Positions 9,410-18,128 of a DNA stretch of 64,000 nt are shown here, piece after piece. This DNA comes from Paracoccus subflavus. Its GTDB lineage: Bacteria; Pseudomonadota; Alphaproteobacteria; Rhodobacterales; Rhodobacteraceae. The stretch covers positions 1-64,000 of the forward strand of contig NZ_SISK01000004.1 of the NCBI RefSeq assembly GCF_004310345.1, written 5' to 3'. The stretch's first letter is position 1, and each line of letters opens with the position of its first letter. The notes under the pieces are model-generated. The model was not told the origin of the DNA, made no database searches, and saw nothing but the letters and a program-made list of their open reading frames with translations. Position numbers and translations under genes: made by a program.

Positions 9410-10494
9410 GTCCGCCGCCCCTGCATGAAACGACCAAGGCAGTCGAGGACGCGGGTCACGCCGGTCTCATCGCCCAGGGTGATGCGCAGGGCGGCAGGCA
9501 GGCCGTATCCCGCGACGCGGCGGACCAGGATGCCGTCGGCGCGCAGGGCGGCGTCTGCCGCCTCGGCCTCGGCCGGGCCGGCAAAGCGGACCAGCACGAA
9601 GTTGGCGAAACTTTCGTCGCAGCCGATGCCCATCTGGATCAGGGACTGTCGCAGGCGATCCCGCATCCGGGCGTTCAGGTCCGCGCAATGGTCGCGAAAG
9701 GCGGTATCGCGGATCGCGGCCTCGGCCGCGGCCATCTGCGCATTCGACAGGTTGAACGGCTGGCGGATGCGGTTCAGCACGTCGATGATGTCGCGCGCCG
9801 CATAGCCCCAGCCGATCCGCAGCCCGCCAAGACCATGGATCTTCGAGAATGTGCGGGTCATGATGACGTTGGGATGCCGATCCACCAATCCTGCGCCGCC
9901 GTCCGCGCCCGCCGCGAATTCGGTATAGGCGCCGTCATGGACCAGCAGCACATGGGCGGGCAGGCCGTCAACCAGCCCCTGCACCTCGTCCTGGGTCAGC
10001 ATCGTGCCGGTCGGATTGGCCGGGTTGGCGATGAAAACGATCCGTGTCCGGTCCGTCACGGCAGCCAGGATCGCGCCCACGTCGATGCGGCGTTCGGTTT
10101 CGGGGACGGTGACCGGAACGGCGCCGACCATGCGGGCCAGGATCGGATACATGGAAAAGCCATGCTGGGTGGTGATGACCTCGTCGCCCAGGCCGGCAAA
10201 GGCGTGGGTCACGAATTGCAGCACCTCGTCCGATCCGACGCCGCAGATGATCCGATCGGGGTCGAGGCCGTGGATCTCTCCGATCGCATGGCGCAGGGCG
10301 GCGTGGTCGGTGGAGGGATAGCGGTGCAGATCGGCCGCAGCCGCCACAAATGCCGCGCGGGCCTTGTCGCTGCATCCCAGGGGATTTTCGTTGGACGACA
10401 GCTTCAGCACATCGCTGCGCCCCGGCAGCCTGCTTTCGCCGCTGACGTAAAGCGCGATATCCATGATGCCGGGTTTGGGGATGATCTGCGTCAT
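9406..10494 (-). CDS. hisC: Histidinol-phosphate aminotransferase family protein
   Basis: 362 residues from MTQIIPKPGIMDIALY. It is a fold-type I PLP enzyme: LSSNENPLG at the N-terminus, GVGSDEVLQ, and the pyridoxal lysine in TRTFSKIHGLGGLRIGW. It transaminates imidazole-acetol phosphate, and members in this context often also transaminate aromatic keto acids. That fits its coupling to the tyrosine-pathway dehydrogenase. The start at 10494 was preferred to the 10557 frame start because the extra 21 residues are arginine-rich and unlike the family. Confidence 0.92.
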   Translation of the reverse strand: MTQIIPKPGIMDIALYVSGESRLPGRSDVLKLSSNENPLGCSDKARAAFVAAAADLHRYPSTDHAALRHAIGEIHGLDPDRIICGVGSDEVLQFVTHAFAGLGDEVITTQHGFSMYPILARMVGAVPVTVPETERRIDVGAILAAVTDRTRIVFIANPANPTGTMLTQDEVQGLVDGLPAHVLLVHDGAYTEFAAGADGGAGLVDRHPNVIMTRTFSKIHGLGGLRIGWGYAARDIIDVLNRIRQPFNLSNAQMAAAEAAIRDTAFRDHCADLNARMRDRLRQSLIQMGIGCDESFANFVLVRFAGPAEAEAADAALRADGILVRRVAGYGLPAALRITLGDETGVTRVLDCLGRFMQGRRT

Positions 10495-10572
10495 GTTCCT
10501 GATCCTTGTCGCGCCCCGTCTAGTGCATCCCGGCATGGCGCGGAAGTGCTGCGGCACAAGTCCCGGCTAAGA

Positions 10573-10601
10573 AAAAGCCGCACCCCGAAGGATGCGGCTT
10601 T
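10573..10601 (-). terminator. Rho-independent terminator of rpsD
   Basis: Read on the minus strand, a 9-bp stem (AAAGCCGCA paired with TGCGGCTTT) encloses a ~10-base loop and runs straight into TTTTTC. It lies about 22 bases after the rpsD stop and in front of hisC. Confidence 0.85.
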
Positions 10602-10623
10602 CGGAAGGCCATGACAGGAAAGG

Positions 10624-11244
10624 TCAGTTCTTGGCGTAGTATTCGACGACCAGGTTCGGTTCCATCACCACGGCATAGGGAACATCGCCCAGGGCCGGCT
10701 GGCGCACAAAGGTCGCGGTCATCTTGTTGTGGTCGACTTCCAGGTAATCCGGCACGTCGCGTTCGGCCAGGCCCACGGCCTCCAGCACGATGGCCAGTTG
10801 GCGCGAGCGTTCGCGAATGGCAATCACGTCGCCTTCCTTGACCCGGTAGGAGGCGATGTTGACGCGCTGGCCGTTCACCTCGACATGGCCGTGGTTCACG
10901 AACTGGCGGGCTGCAAAGATCGTCGGCACGAATTTCGCGCGATAGACGACGGCATCCAGGCGGCGCTCCAGCAGGCCGACCAGGTTCTCGCCCGTGTCGC
11001 CCTTGACGCGCTCGGCCTCGGCATAGATGCGGCGGAACTGCTTTTCGGTCAGATCGCCGTAATAACCTTTCAGCTTCTGCTTGGCCCGCAACTGGGTGCC
11101 AAAGTCCGACAGCTTGTTCTTGCGCCGCTGGCCGTGCTGGCCGGGGCCGTATTCGCGGCGGTTGACCGGGGATTTGGCGCGGCCCCAAATGTTTTCGCCC
11201 ATGCGGCGGTCGATCTTGTACTTGGCAGACGTGCGCTTGCTCAC
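10624..11244 (-). CDS. rpsD: 30S ribosomal protein S4
   Basis: 206 residues from a GTG start preceded by GGAGAT. The sequence opens (M)[20 protein letters not shown], and [17 protein letters not shown] is the conserved S4 N-domain. The S4 RNA-binding domain follows at about residues 95-155 ([11 protein letters not shown]...[18 protein letters not shown]). The protein ends [13 protein letters not shown] (VEYYAKN). S4 nucleates assembly of the 30S body by binding the 5' domain of 16S rRNA. The gene stands alone here, outside the alpha operon, as in other alphaproteobacteria. The 30 residues upstream of the GTG do not belong to the family. Confidence 0.97.
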   Translation of the reverse strand: MSKRTSAKYKIDRRMGENIWGRAKSPVNRREYGPGQHGQRRKNKLSDFGTQLRAKQKLKGYYGDLTEKQFRRIYAEAERVKGDTGENLVGLLERRLDAVVYRAKFVPTIFAARQFVNHGHVEVNGQRVNIASYRVKEGDVIAIRERSRQLAIVLEAVGLAERDVPDYLEVDHNKMTATFVRQPALGDVPYAVVMEPNLVVEYYAKN

Positions 11245-11345
11245 GGCTGATCTCCTTTTGCGTGTTTCAAAAGGGCGTTGTCCTTTGGTCCGATGACCCG
11301 ACAGGCATCCCCTTGCGGAGGCCGCCAACACCAATGAAGTGCGCG

Positions 11346-11373
11346 CTTATAGACGCGTGCGCGCCGCTGTCAA
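11346..11373 (-). promoter_or_regulatory. Sigma-70-type promoter for rpsD
   Basis: On the minus strand a perfect TTGACA (-35) is followed after 16 bases by TATAAG (-10), about 100 bases upstream of the rpsD start. The -35 box overlaps the last codons of the ROK regulator gene, so both genes share these bases. Confidence 0.75.
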
Positions 11374-12476
11374 GCCAGGGCGCCGCCCGGTTCAAAGAAA
11401 TGTGCAAGCGGCAGGGCGGCGGCGCCCAGGATGCGCGCGCTCCGGCCCAGGCTGCCGGGAACGATATCGGGCCGGTCGATGCCCGCGGCGGGCAGGTTCA
11501 TCATGGCAGTGCGGGTGGCGTCCGCCAGCCTGCCCCGCACGGCGGGGGGGATCGCACCGTCAATGACCACCGAGGGAACATCCAGAAGCGCCACTGCCGA
11601 CACTGCCGCCAAGGCCATGGCGTCGGCCGCTTCGCCGATCCAGGCCCGCTCGACCTCTATGGGGACGTCCCATCCCGAATCGTCGGGCGGCAGCGACCGG
11701 CCCAGCCGCGATTCCAGAACCGAGACCGAGGCGCAGTCCAGAAGTTGCCGCCCCCCAGGGATGGGCATCGACCCAATCGCCCCTGCATTCCGGCGTGGTC
11801 CGATCCGCAGCCGCCCGTCCAGAACCACGCCGCCGCCGGCGAAATGCGCGATGTAGATATGCACGAAATCGCGTGGCAGCGTTGATCGGCCGAAAATCAG
11901 TTCGGCGGCGCAGGCGGTGCTGGCGTCGTTTTCCAGAAATACCGGAAAGGGCATGGCGCCGGCCAGTCCGGATGCCAGATCCATGTCGTGCCATGCCGTC
12001 ATCTCGGCCCCCCAGTCCCAGAGGCGAAAGGGAATGGCGATACCCAGCCCGGCGATTCGGTCGGACTGGGGTGTGGTTTCCAGGATGGTCGCAATCCCCT
12101 GCCGGGCAAAGGTCAGCACCCGATCCGGGGTGGGATGGCTGTATATCTCCTGCCGGTGGAGTTTTATCTGTCCGGTAAAGTCCACCAAGGCCAGTTCGAC
12201 CAACCTGCGCCCGATCTTCAGGCCCAGGAACATGGCCCCGTTCGGCGCCAGGGCCAAGGGCGTCGAAGGCTGTCCCACCTTGCCGCGCACAACCTGTTCT
12301 TCGGCTATAAATCCCTTGTTTATCAGATTTCTGCTGAGGTTGGTGATGGCCTGCGGAGAGACGCCCGTCGCTTGTGCCAAGGCGGCACGGGGCAGGGGGC
12401 CGCGCCGCCGGATCAAGGACAGGATCTGGCGTTCGTTCTGGCTGAGGTCCAGCCAGCCTTTCGCTTGATACAGCAT
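11370..12476 (-). CDS. ROK-family transcriptional regulator of the adjacent sugar transporter
   Basis: 368 residues starting MLYQAKGWLDLSQNERQIL. A winged-helix DNA-binding domain lies at about residues 12-75 (RAALAQATGVSPQAITNLSRNLINKGF), followed by the ROK fold from about residue 85. In the ROK part, GLKIGRRLVELALVDFTGQI opens the domain and the GRLRIGPRRNAGAIG stretch corresponds to the usual GE.GH region. The zinc-binding cysteines and an intact ATP site are not apparent, as in regulators of this family. It is divergent from frcB, and an AT-rich dyad in the gap is a likely operator, so it probably represses the transporter and responds to the sugar. The open frame continues far upstream, but this ATG fits the family. 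Confidence 0.9.
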   Translation of the reverse strand: MLYQAKGWLDLSQNERQILSLIRRRGPLPRAALAQATGVSPQAITNLSRNLINKGFIAEEQVVRGKVGQPSTPLALAPNGAMFLGLKIGRRLVELALVDFTGQIKLHRQEIYSHPTPDRVLTFARQGIATILETTPQSDRIAGLGIAIPFRLWDWGAEMTAWHDMDLASGLAGAMPFPVFLENDASTACAAELIFGRSTLPRDFVHIYIAHFAGGGVVLDGRLRIGPRRNAGAIGSMPIPGGRQLLDCASVSVLESRLGRSLPPDDSGWDVPIEVERAWIGEAADAMALAAVSAVALLDVPSVVIDGAIPPAVRGRLADATRTAMMNLPAAGIDRPDIVPGSLGRSARILGAAALPLAHFFEPGGALA

Positions 12477-12508
12477 CGAAACGGCCCTCCCGCTCTCATT
12501 AGTCAGTT

Positions 12509-12525
12509 TAATTGAATTATTGACA
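12509..12525 (+). promoter_or_regulatory. Candidate ROK operator and -35 box in the frc divergent region
   Basis: A perfect AT-rich dyad, TAATTGAATTA (12509-12519), abuts a TTGACA hexamer (12520-12525) facing frcB. It is the only strongly AT-rich patch in the 120-base gap between the divergent regulator and transporter genes. A dyad next to a -35 box fits a repressor operator. The matching -10 is weak. Confidence 0.5.
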
Positions 12526-12596
12526 AGAGGGAATCGTTCATGTTTTGTGAAGGGGCAAGGCGGAGGAGGTTGCCGCCATTCGGAGGAAGTATCATC

Positions 12597-13622
12597 ATGA
12601 TCAATGCGTTTGCGCGGCTGTCTCTGGCCGCTTCTGCTGTTGCGCTGTCGGCGGGGTTCGCCGCCGCGCAGGAACCCGTCAAGGCCTGCATCATCACCAA
12701 GACCGACATCAACCCGTTCTTCGTGAAGATGAAGGAAGGCGCCACCGCCAAGGCCCAAGAGCTGGGCATCGAGCTGATGAGCTATGCCGGCAAGATCGAC
12801 GGCGACCATGAAACCCAGCAGCAAGCCATGGAAAGCTGCATCGCGGCGGGCGTCAAGGGCATCCTGATCACCCCGTCCGATACAAAGGCCATCGTGCAGT
12901 CCGTGCAGCAGGCGCGCGATGCGGGCATTCTGGTGATCGCGTTGGACACCCCGCTGGACCCCATCGACGCGGCCGACGCGACCTTTGCCACCGACAACCG
13001 CGAGGCCGGTCGCCTGATCGGTGCCTGGGCCGCCGGCAGGATGGGGGACGAGGCCGCGAATGCGCGGATCGCCATGCTGGACCTGTCCCCCAGCGCGCCG
13101 TCGGTCGATGTGCTGCGCAACCAGGGTTTTCTTGAAGGCTTCGGCATCGACGTCAAGGACGTGAACACCATCGGCGACGAGGACGATGCACGCATCGTCG
13201 GCCACGAGGCCACCTCGGGCAACGAGGAGGGCGGGCGTCAGGCCATGGAGGCCCTGATGCAGAAAGACCCCGGCATCAACCTGGTCTATACCATCAACGA
13301 GCCTGCGGCCGCTGGCGCCTATGAGGCGCTGAAATCGTTCGGCATGGAAGAAAATGTCACCATCGTGTCGATCGACGGCGGCTGTCCGGGCGTGGAAAAC
13401 GTCAAGGCGGGCGTGATCGGCGCGACTGCGCAGCAATATCCGCTGAAGATGGCCTCGATGGGGATCGAGGCGATTGCCGCCTTTGCCAAGGACGGCACCC
13501 GGCCCCAGTCCAGCGAGGGGCTGGATTTCACCAATACCGGGGTGAACCTTGTCACGGATCAGCCGGTCGAGGGCGTTGATTCGATCAGCGTGGAGGACGG
13601 TCTGTCCCAGTGCTGGGGCTGA
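12597..13622 (+). CDS. frcB: Sugar (fructose-type) ABC transporter substrate-binding protein
   Basis: 341 residues with a signal peptide ([24 protein letters not shown], cleavage near residue 24). The mature part has the ribose/fructose-binding periplasmic fold: [38 protein letters not shown] and [16 protein letters not shown]. In the periplasm it delivers sugar to the FrcC permease. The gene order SBP, permease, ATPase, kinase next to a ROK regulator matches the frc fructose system described in Sinorhizobium meliloti. Fructose is therefore the likely substrate, though other pentoses or hexoses are possible. The start follows CGGAGGAAG. Confidence 0.88.
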   Translation: MINAFARLSLAASAVALSAGFAAAQEPVKACIITKTDINPFFVKMKEGATAKAQELGIELMSYAGKIDGDHETQQQAMESCIAAGVKGILITPSDTKAIVQSVQQARDAGILVIALDTPLDPIDAADATFATDNREAGRLIGAWAAGRMGDEAANARIAMLDLSPSAPSVDVLRNQGFLEGFGIDVKDVNTIGDEDDARIVGHEATSGNEEGGRQAMEALMQKDPGINLVYTINEPAAAGAYEALKSFGMEENVTIVSIDGGCPGVENVKAGVIGATAQQYPLKMASMGIEAIAAFAKDGTRPQSSEGLDFTNTGVNLVTDQPVEGVDSISVEDGLSQCWG

Positions 13623-13633
13623 TCCTATCCTGC

Positions 13634-13665
13634 GGGCGGCGGTTCCGGCGCGCCGCCCCTTTTCT
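13634..13665 (+). terminator. Intercistronic hairpin between frcB and frcC
   Basis: GGGCGGCG pairs with CGCCGCCC across a 9-base loop, followed by CTTTTCTT. Such hairpins after binding-protein genes partly stop transcription or protect the upstream message, so the binding protein is made in excess over the membrane parts. Confidence 0.55.
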
Positions 13666-13677
13666 TCGGAGAGCATG

Positions 13678-14733
13678 ATGTCCGACACTCCCGACCCCGT
13701 GGTCGAGCGCAACCCCGCAGAAGCGGTTGCCAGTTTTGATCGCCACACTCGCAGACCCCTGGAGCGGGTGCAGCATTTCCTGCACCGCTATCCGACGATG
13801 GTTCCGGTGATCGTGCTGGTGCTGTCGGTGATCGCCTTCGGGCTGATCGCGCCCAATTTCTTTTCGGCCTTCAACCTGTCGCTGATCCTGCAACAGGTGG
13901 CCGTGGTCGGCACCCTTGCCGCCGCGCAGTCGCTGGTGGTCCTGACGGCGGGCATCGACCTGTCGGTGGGCGCGGTCATGGTGATGGTGTCCGTCATCAT
14001 GGGCAAGCTGTCGATCGATTTCGGCATTCCGGTGCCTATCGCCATCCTGATCGGACTGGGGGTGGGGGCGGCGACCGGGGCGCTGAACGGCGCGTTGGTG
14101 ACGCGGCTGAAGCTGCCGCCCTTCATCACTACGCTGGGGACGTGGAATATCTTCCTTGCATTGAATTACTATCTGTCGAACCGCGAGACGATCCGCAGCC
14201 AGACATTGGACGCCGAGGCCCCGCTGCTCAAGTTCTTCGGGGAACGGTTTTCCCTTGGTGGCGCCGTTCTGACCTATGGCGTCGTGCTGATGGTGATCGT
14301 CTTTGCGGTGCTGTGGTATGCGCTGTACCAGACCGCGTGGGGGCGGCGTGTCTATGCGGTTGGGGACGATCCCGAATCCGCAGCCCTGGCCGGCATCCAG
14401 ACGAACCGCGTGCTGATGTCGGTCTATGTCGTGGCCGGGGTGATCTGCGGCCTTGCGGCCTGGTCGTCCATCGGGCGCGTGGGATCGGTCAGCCCGACCT
14501 CCTTCTTCGAGGCCAACCTGGAATCCATCACCGCGGTGGTGATCGGCGGCATCTCGCTGTTTGGCGGGCGCGGGTCGATCCTGGGACCGCTGATCGGGGC
14601 GCTGATCGTCGGCGTCTTCAATTCCGGACTGCGCCTGGCGGGCGTGGACGTGCTGTGGCAGCTTTTCGCGACCGGCTGGCTGATCATCGTCGCCGTCGCC
14701 ATCGACCAATGGATCAGGAAAATCTCGTCATGA
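13678..14733 (+). CDS. frcC: Sugar (fructose-type) ABC transporter permease
   Basis: 351 residues. It is a BPD_transp_2-family inner-membrane permease with about 8-10 hydrophobic segments. The family motif LVVLTAGIDLSVGAVM appears near residue 100, and the GGISLFGGRGSILGPLIGALIVG block appears near the C-terminus (about residues 285-310). Two adjacent ATGs (13675, 13678) are possible; the second gives better spacing from GGAG. The stop overlaps the start of the ATPase gene, so the operon is tightly coupled. Confidence 0.92.
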   Translation: MSDTPDPVVERNPAEAVASFDRHTRRPLERVQHFLHRYPTMVPVIVLVLSVIAFGLIAPNFFSAFNLSLILQQVAVVGTLAAAQSLVVLTAGIDLSVGAVMVMVSVIMGKLSIDFGIPVPIAILIGLGVGAATGALNGALVTRLKLPPFITTLGTWNIFLALNYYLSNRETIRSQTLDAEAPLLKFFGERFSLGGAVLTYGVVLMVIVFAVLWYALYQTAWGRRVYAVGDDPESAALAGIQTNRVLMSVYVVAGVICGLAAWSSIGRVGSVSPTSFFEANLESITAVVIGGISLFGGRGSILGPLIGALIVGVFNSGLRLAGVDVLWQLFATGWLIIVAVAIDQWIRKISS

Positions 14734-15503
14734 GCCAGCCGCTTCTTTCAGCCCGCAATCTGGTCAAGCGCTATGGCCGCGTGACTGCCATGGATCATGC
14801 CGATTTCGACCTGTATCCTGGCGAGATCCTGGCCGTGATCGGCGACAACGGTGCCGGCAAGTCCAGCCTGATCAAGGCGATCTCGGGCGCCGTTCAGCCC
14901 GATGAGGGAGAAATCCGCCTTGATGGCCAGCCGGTCAGCTTTGCCAGCCCGCTTGAGGCCCGGCAGATGGGGATCGAGACGGTCTATCAGACGCTGGCCC
15001 TGTCGCCAGCGTTGTCGATCTCGGACAACATGTTCATGGGCAGAGAGATCCGGCGCCCCGGGGTTCTGGGCAAGTGGTTCGGGATGCTGGACAAGCCCGC
15101 CATGGATGCCTTTGCCCGAAAGAAGCTTTCGGAACTGGGGCTGATGACCATTCAGAACATCGGCCAGCCCGTCGAAACCCTGTCCGGCGGCCAGCGCCAG
15201 GGCGTCGCCGTCGCCCGCGCCGCCGCCTTTGGCAGCAGGGTCATCATCCTGGACGAACCGACCGCCGCCCTGGGCGTCAAGGAAAGCCGCCGGGTGCTGG
15301 ATCTGATCCTGGACGTCCGGTCGCGCGGCATTCCCATCGTTCTGATCAGCCATAACATGCCCCATGTGTTCGAGGTGGCCGACCGCATCCACATCCATCG
15401 CCTGGGTCGGCGGCTGTGCGTGATCGATCCCAGGGAACACACCATGTCGGATGCTGTGGCCTACATGACCGGCGCGCGCCTGCCCGAAGGAATCGCTGCA
15501 TGA
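14730..15503 (+). CDS. frcA: Sugar (fructose-type) ABC transporter ATP-binding protein
   Basis: 257 residues with one ABC domain. Walker A GDNGAGKS is at residues 38-45, the signature LSGGQRQ is near residue 150, Walker B is IILDEPTAALG, and a switch histidine is in LISHNMP. Most ribose-type transporters use double-length ATPases. A single-domain ATPase is the plan described for the frc system. The ATG overlaps the frcC stop (ATGA). Confidence 0.92.
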   Translation: MSQPLLSARNLVKRYGRVTAMDHADFDLYPGEILAVIGDNGAGKSSLIKAISGAVQPDEGEIRLDGQPVSFASPLEARQMGIETVYQTLALSPALSISDNMFMGREIRRPGVLGKWFGMLDKPAMDAFARKKLSELGLMTIQNIGQPVETLSGGQRQGVAVARAAAFGSRVIILDEPTAALGVKESRRVLDLILDVRSRGIPIVLISHNMPHVFEVADRIHIHRLGRRLCVIDPREHTMSDAVAYMTGARLPEGIAA

Positions 15504-15504
15504 A

Positions 15505-15580
15505 AGGGGTGGCAGGGGGGCTTTGCCCCCCGTCCTGCGGACTCCCCCCAGGGTATTGGGACAACAGAGAAGGACAGAAG
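15505..15580 (+). repeat. Probable dispersed intergenic repeat (REP-like) between frcA and frcK
   Basis: A G-rich block then a C-rich block form a hairpin (GGGGGG, CTTTG, CCCCCC). The tail reads CTGCGGACTCCCCCCAGGGTAT and then AACAGAGAAGGACAG. This resembles a repeat family I recall from many Rhodobacteraceae intergenic regions. It sits where coupled genes would normally abut. If an ATG at 15500 is used, it would be translated as an N-terminal extension of FrcK. Confidence 0.5.
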
Positions 15581-16183
15581 GTGCTGGACCGCATTCGCGC
15601 GCTGGAGGGTGCGCGGGTTCTGGTTGCGGTAGCGGGGGCCCCGGGATCGGGAAAGTCGACATTGGCCGAAGCCCTGGTCCAGCGGCTGGACGATGCCGTT
15701 CTGGTGCCGATGGACGGGTTCCACCTGGACGACCGGGTGCTGGAGGCACGCGGCTTGCGCGCACGCAAGGGTGCGGTCGAAACCTTTGATGCCCAAGGGT
15801 TTGCGGCCCTGGTTGAACGGCTGGCCGTGCCCCGGTCCGAGGTGATCTTTCCGATCTTCGACCGCAGCCGGGAAATCGCCGTGGCCGGGGCTGGGGTGGT
15901 GGCACCCGATCATCGGGTCGTCTTGATCGAGGGCAACTATCTGCTTTTGGACTCCTCTCCGTGGAAGCAGGCGCGATACGACCTGCGGATCTGGCTTGAT
16001 GTGCCCGAGGCGGAACTGGAACGCCGGCTCGCCGCGCGCTGGCAGGGATATGGCAAAAACGCGCAGCAGATTGCAGCGCATCTGGAAAATGACCTTGCCA
16101 ACGCGCGCCTTGTCACCCGGCGGTCGAGTGGGGCAGACCTGTCAATCGTGTATCCAGCCCATCAGCCGCCAGGCCAGGGCTGA
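15581..16183 (+). CDS. frcK: P-loop nucleoside/sugar kinase-like protein of the frc operon
   Basis: 200 residues from GTG 15581, preceded by AGAAGGACAG. The P-loop GAPGSGKS is at residues 19-26, and DGFHLDD is the uridine-kinase/pantothenate-kinase-like substrate motif near residue 45. VVLIEGNYLLLD and an arginine-rich lid (ERRLAARWQGYGKN) follow. Its position after frcBCA matches FrcK of S. meliloti, which is proposed to phosphorylate the imported sugar. An ATG at 15500 overlapping the frcA stop would add 27 residues encoded by the repeat-like block. The 3' end overlaps the convergent efflux gene by 42 bases. Confidence 0.82.
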   Translation: MLDRIRALEGARVLVAVAGAPGSGKSTLAEALVQRLDDAVLVPMDGFHLDDRVLEARGLRARKGAVETFDAQGFAALVERLAVPRSEVIFPIFDRSREIAVAGAGVVAPDHRVVLIEGNYLLLDSSPWKQARYDLRIWLDVPEAELERRLAARWQGYGKNAQQIAAHLENDLANARLVTRRSSGADLSIVYPAHQPPGQG

Positions 16184-17362
16184 GCAGATCAGGGTGGCGG
16201 CGATGGCTGGAACGGCGGTGCCGTCGTAAAGCAGCCCGACCGGGGCCGCGATCAGCGTGGCGGCAAGGGTCGACAGGGCCGCGATGATGGATGCCGCCAT
16301 GCCCGCGATATGTCCCATGCCCTGCAAGGCCAGCGCATTGAGATTGCCGAACGTCACGCCCGCCATGAAGAAGACGCTGACCGCCCAGAAGAAGAAGGCC
16401 GGGAACCGCAGGCCGTCGGGCAGGGCATCCGACAGGATCAGGACCAGCATTGCCGCCGATACAAAGGTCTGCATGACATAGGCCCATTTCGCAATCCGCC
16501 GCATCCCGAAGCGCATCACGAAGGTTGCGTTCAGCAAGGTGCCCGTTCCCGACAAAAGCGCCATCGCCGCGAACCAGGCCGGGAAACTGTCGCCCTTGCC
16601 ATAGGTTTCCGCGAAAAGCTGCTGGGCCGAGGATAGAAGCGCGAACATCTGCCCGAAACCCAGTGTCAGGATCAGGGTGCACAGCATGACCTGACGGTCC
16701 GACAGAACCTCGCGCGCGGCGGCGGTCAGCGGGCCGAGGCGCAGGGGGCGGCGGTTCGCAGGCGCCAGGGTTTCGGATTGGCGCAGACCCATCCACAGCG
16801 CGCCCACCAGGCCGAACACGACAAAGGCCAGGAAAACGCCCTGCCATTCTGAAAACCGGATGATGACCGCGCCGATGAAGGGAGCAAGCGCCGGGACCGT
16901 GATGAAGACCATCATCACGAAGCTGGAAATCCGCGCCATGTCGCGGCCTGCATACAGGTCGCGGATCAGCGCCATGCCGATGATCCGCGGTCCCGAGGCG
17001 CCGAGCCCCTGAATGAACCGTGCGACCAGCAGGAATTCGATGGATTGCGAAAACACGGCTGCAATGCTGCCGGCCACATAGATCGCCGTTCCCAGATAGA
17101 TGGCCGGTTTGCGCCCGATGGCGTCCGAAATGGGGCCGGCGAACAGCGTCCCGATGCCCATGCCCGCCATGAACACGGTCAGGATCAGTTGCGCACGGTT
17201 CACGTTGTCCGGCGTCAATTCCGCCGCGATGTCGGGCAGGGCAGGCAGCATCGCGTCGATGGAAAAAGCGATGGTGGCGAACAGAAACGCCAACATCGCC
17301 ACGAATTCGGGCAAGGCCAGACGGCGAGGAAGCGCGTCGGGTTCAGGGGTGGTTACGGACAT
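16142..17362 (-). CDS. Bcr/CflA-family drug-resistance MFS transporter
   Basis: 406 residues with 12 predicted membrane segments. The motif A region GPISDAIGRKPAIYLG lies between helices 2 and 3. SIDAMLPALPDIAAEL in helix 1 and RFIQGLGASGPRIIGMALIRDLY around helix 5 are characteristic of the Bcr/CflA branch of proton-drug antiporters. Substrates cannot be told from sequence. The gene is monocistronic. Its 3' end overlaps frcK from the opposite strand by 42 bases, which is compact for convergent genes. Confidence 0.9.
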   Translation of the reverse strand: MSVTTPEPDALPRRLALPEFVAMLAFLFATIAFSIDAMLPALPDIAAELTPDNVNRAQLILTVFMAGMGIGTLFAGPISDAIGRKPAIYLGTAIYVAGSIAAVFSQSIEFLLVARFIQGLGASGPRIIGMALIRDLYAGRDMARISSFVMMVFITVPALAPFIGAVIIRFSEWQGVFLAFVVFGLVGALWMGLRQSETLAPANRRPLRLGPLTAAAREVLSDRQVMLCTLILTLGFGQMFALLSSAQQLFAETYGKGDSFPAWFAAMALLSGTGTLLNATFVMRFGMRRIAKWAYVMQTFVSAAMLVLILSDALPDGLRFPAFFFWAVSVFFMAGVTFGNLNALALQGMGHIAGMAASIIAALSTLAATLIAAPVGLLYDGTAVPAIAATLICSALAWRLMGWIHD

Positions 17363-17416
17363 GGGGGGCCTCTGGATCAGAGGAGCCTCGTATCAGTAAT
17401 TTGCACGATGTGCAAG

Positions 17417-18043
17417 TCACGCATCCGGGTGATTGAGCAGTTCGTCGATGACCTGCTGCCACAGGCTGGCCGGCTGTGCGCCGGCGACGACATGCCGGTC
17501 AGCCACGATGAAGGTCGGCACCGAGGTGATGCCGCGCTTCCGGGCATGGATCTCGCGGGCTTGAACCTCGGCCCGGTCGGCATTGCTGTTAAGCAGGCGG
17601 CCCGTCAGAGCGGCATCCATGCCTGCGGCCCTTGCGATCCCCACCAGTTCGGTCCGGTCGCCGATGTCGCGAGCTTCCTGCCAGTGGGCGCGCAGCAGAC
17701 CGGACATGACGCGCGTCTGCGCCCCTTCCAGCCCGGCCCAATGCATCAGCCGGTGCGCATCGGTCGTGTCGGGTTCGCGGGGTGACGGCTTCAGGACCAG
17801 CCCCAGCATTGCGGCCCGCTGGGCTACGGCACGCGATGCCTGCTCGGCCCTGTCGCCCAGTTTCATGTGCAGGAACTCGATCCGGTCCATGCCTTCGGGC
17901 GGCATGTCCGCGTTCAAACGAAACGGATGCCAAGCGATGCGAAAGGGATGCGCGGGCCTGCTTTCCAAGGCGCGGTCCAGTTCGACCTTGCCGATCAGGC
18001 ACCAGGGGCAGACCGGATCGGCAAAAATATCCAGAGAAATCAT
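17417..18043 (-). CDS. DsbA-family (FrnE-like) oxidoreductase
   Basis: 208 residues beginning MISLDIFADPVCPWC. The CPWC active site at residues 12-15 and the absence of a signal peptide place it among cytosolic FrnE-like DsbA-fold proteins. The helical insert follows, and the thioredoxin fold resumes at GITSVPTFIVADRHVVAGAQP, which contains the cis-proline. The family acts as thiol-disulfide oxidoreductases or isomerases of unknown physiological substrate. The start is preferred over 18115 because the fold starts immediately after it. Confidence 0.9.
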   Translation of the reverse strand: MISLDIFADPVCPWCLIGKVELDRALESRPAHPFRIAWHPFRLNADMPPEGMDRIEFLHMKLGDRAEQASRAVAQRAAMLGLVLKPSPREPDTTDAHRLMHWAGLEGAQTRVMSGLLRAHWQEARDIGDRTELVGIARAAGMDAALTGRLLNSNADRAEVQAREIHARKRGITSVPTFIVADRHVVAGAQPASLWQQVIDELLNHPDA

Positions 18044-18082
18044 GAAGACCCTTTCCGATTGGGGCAGGCATGGCCGGCAATG

Positions 18083-18109
18083 AAAAACGGCCCGCGAGCG
18101 GGCCGTTGG
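18083..18109 (-). terminator. Terminator of the cold-shock gene
   Basis: On the minus strand AACGGCCCGC pairs with GCGGGCCGTT around a 2-base centre, followed by TTTTC. It lies 20 bases after the cold-shock protein stop. Confidence 0.85.
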
Positions 18110-18128
18110 GGGCAACGGGAAAGTTGGA

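Noticed and set aside
11370..13748. A 792-codon minus-strand frame covering the ROK regulator and the region antisense to frcB
   Set aside because: Only the part from 12476 down matches a protein family. The upstream half is antisense to frcB, rich in His, Arg and Gly, and is a shadow.
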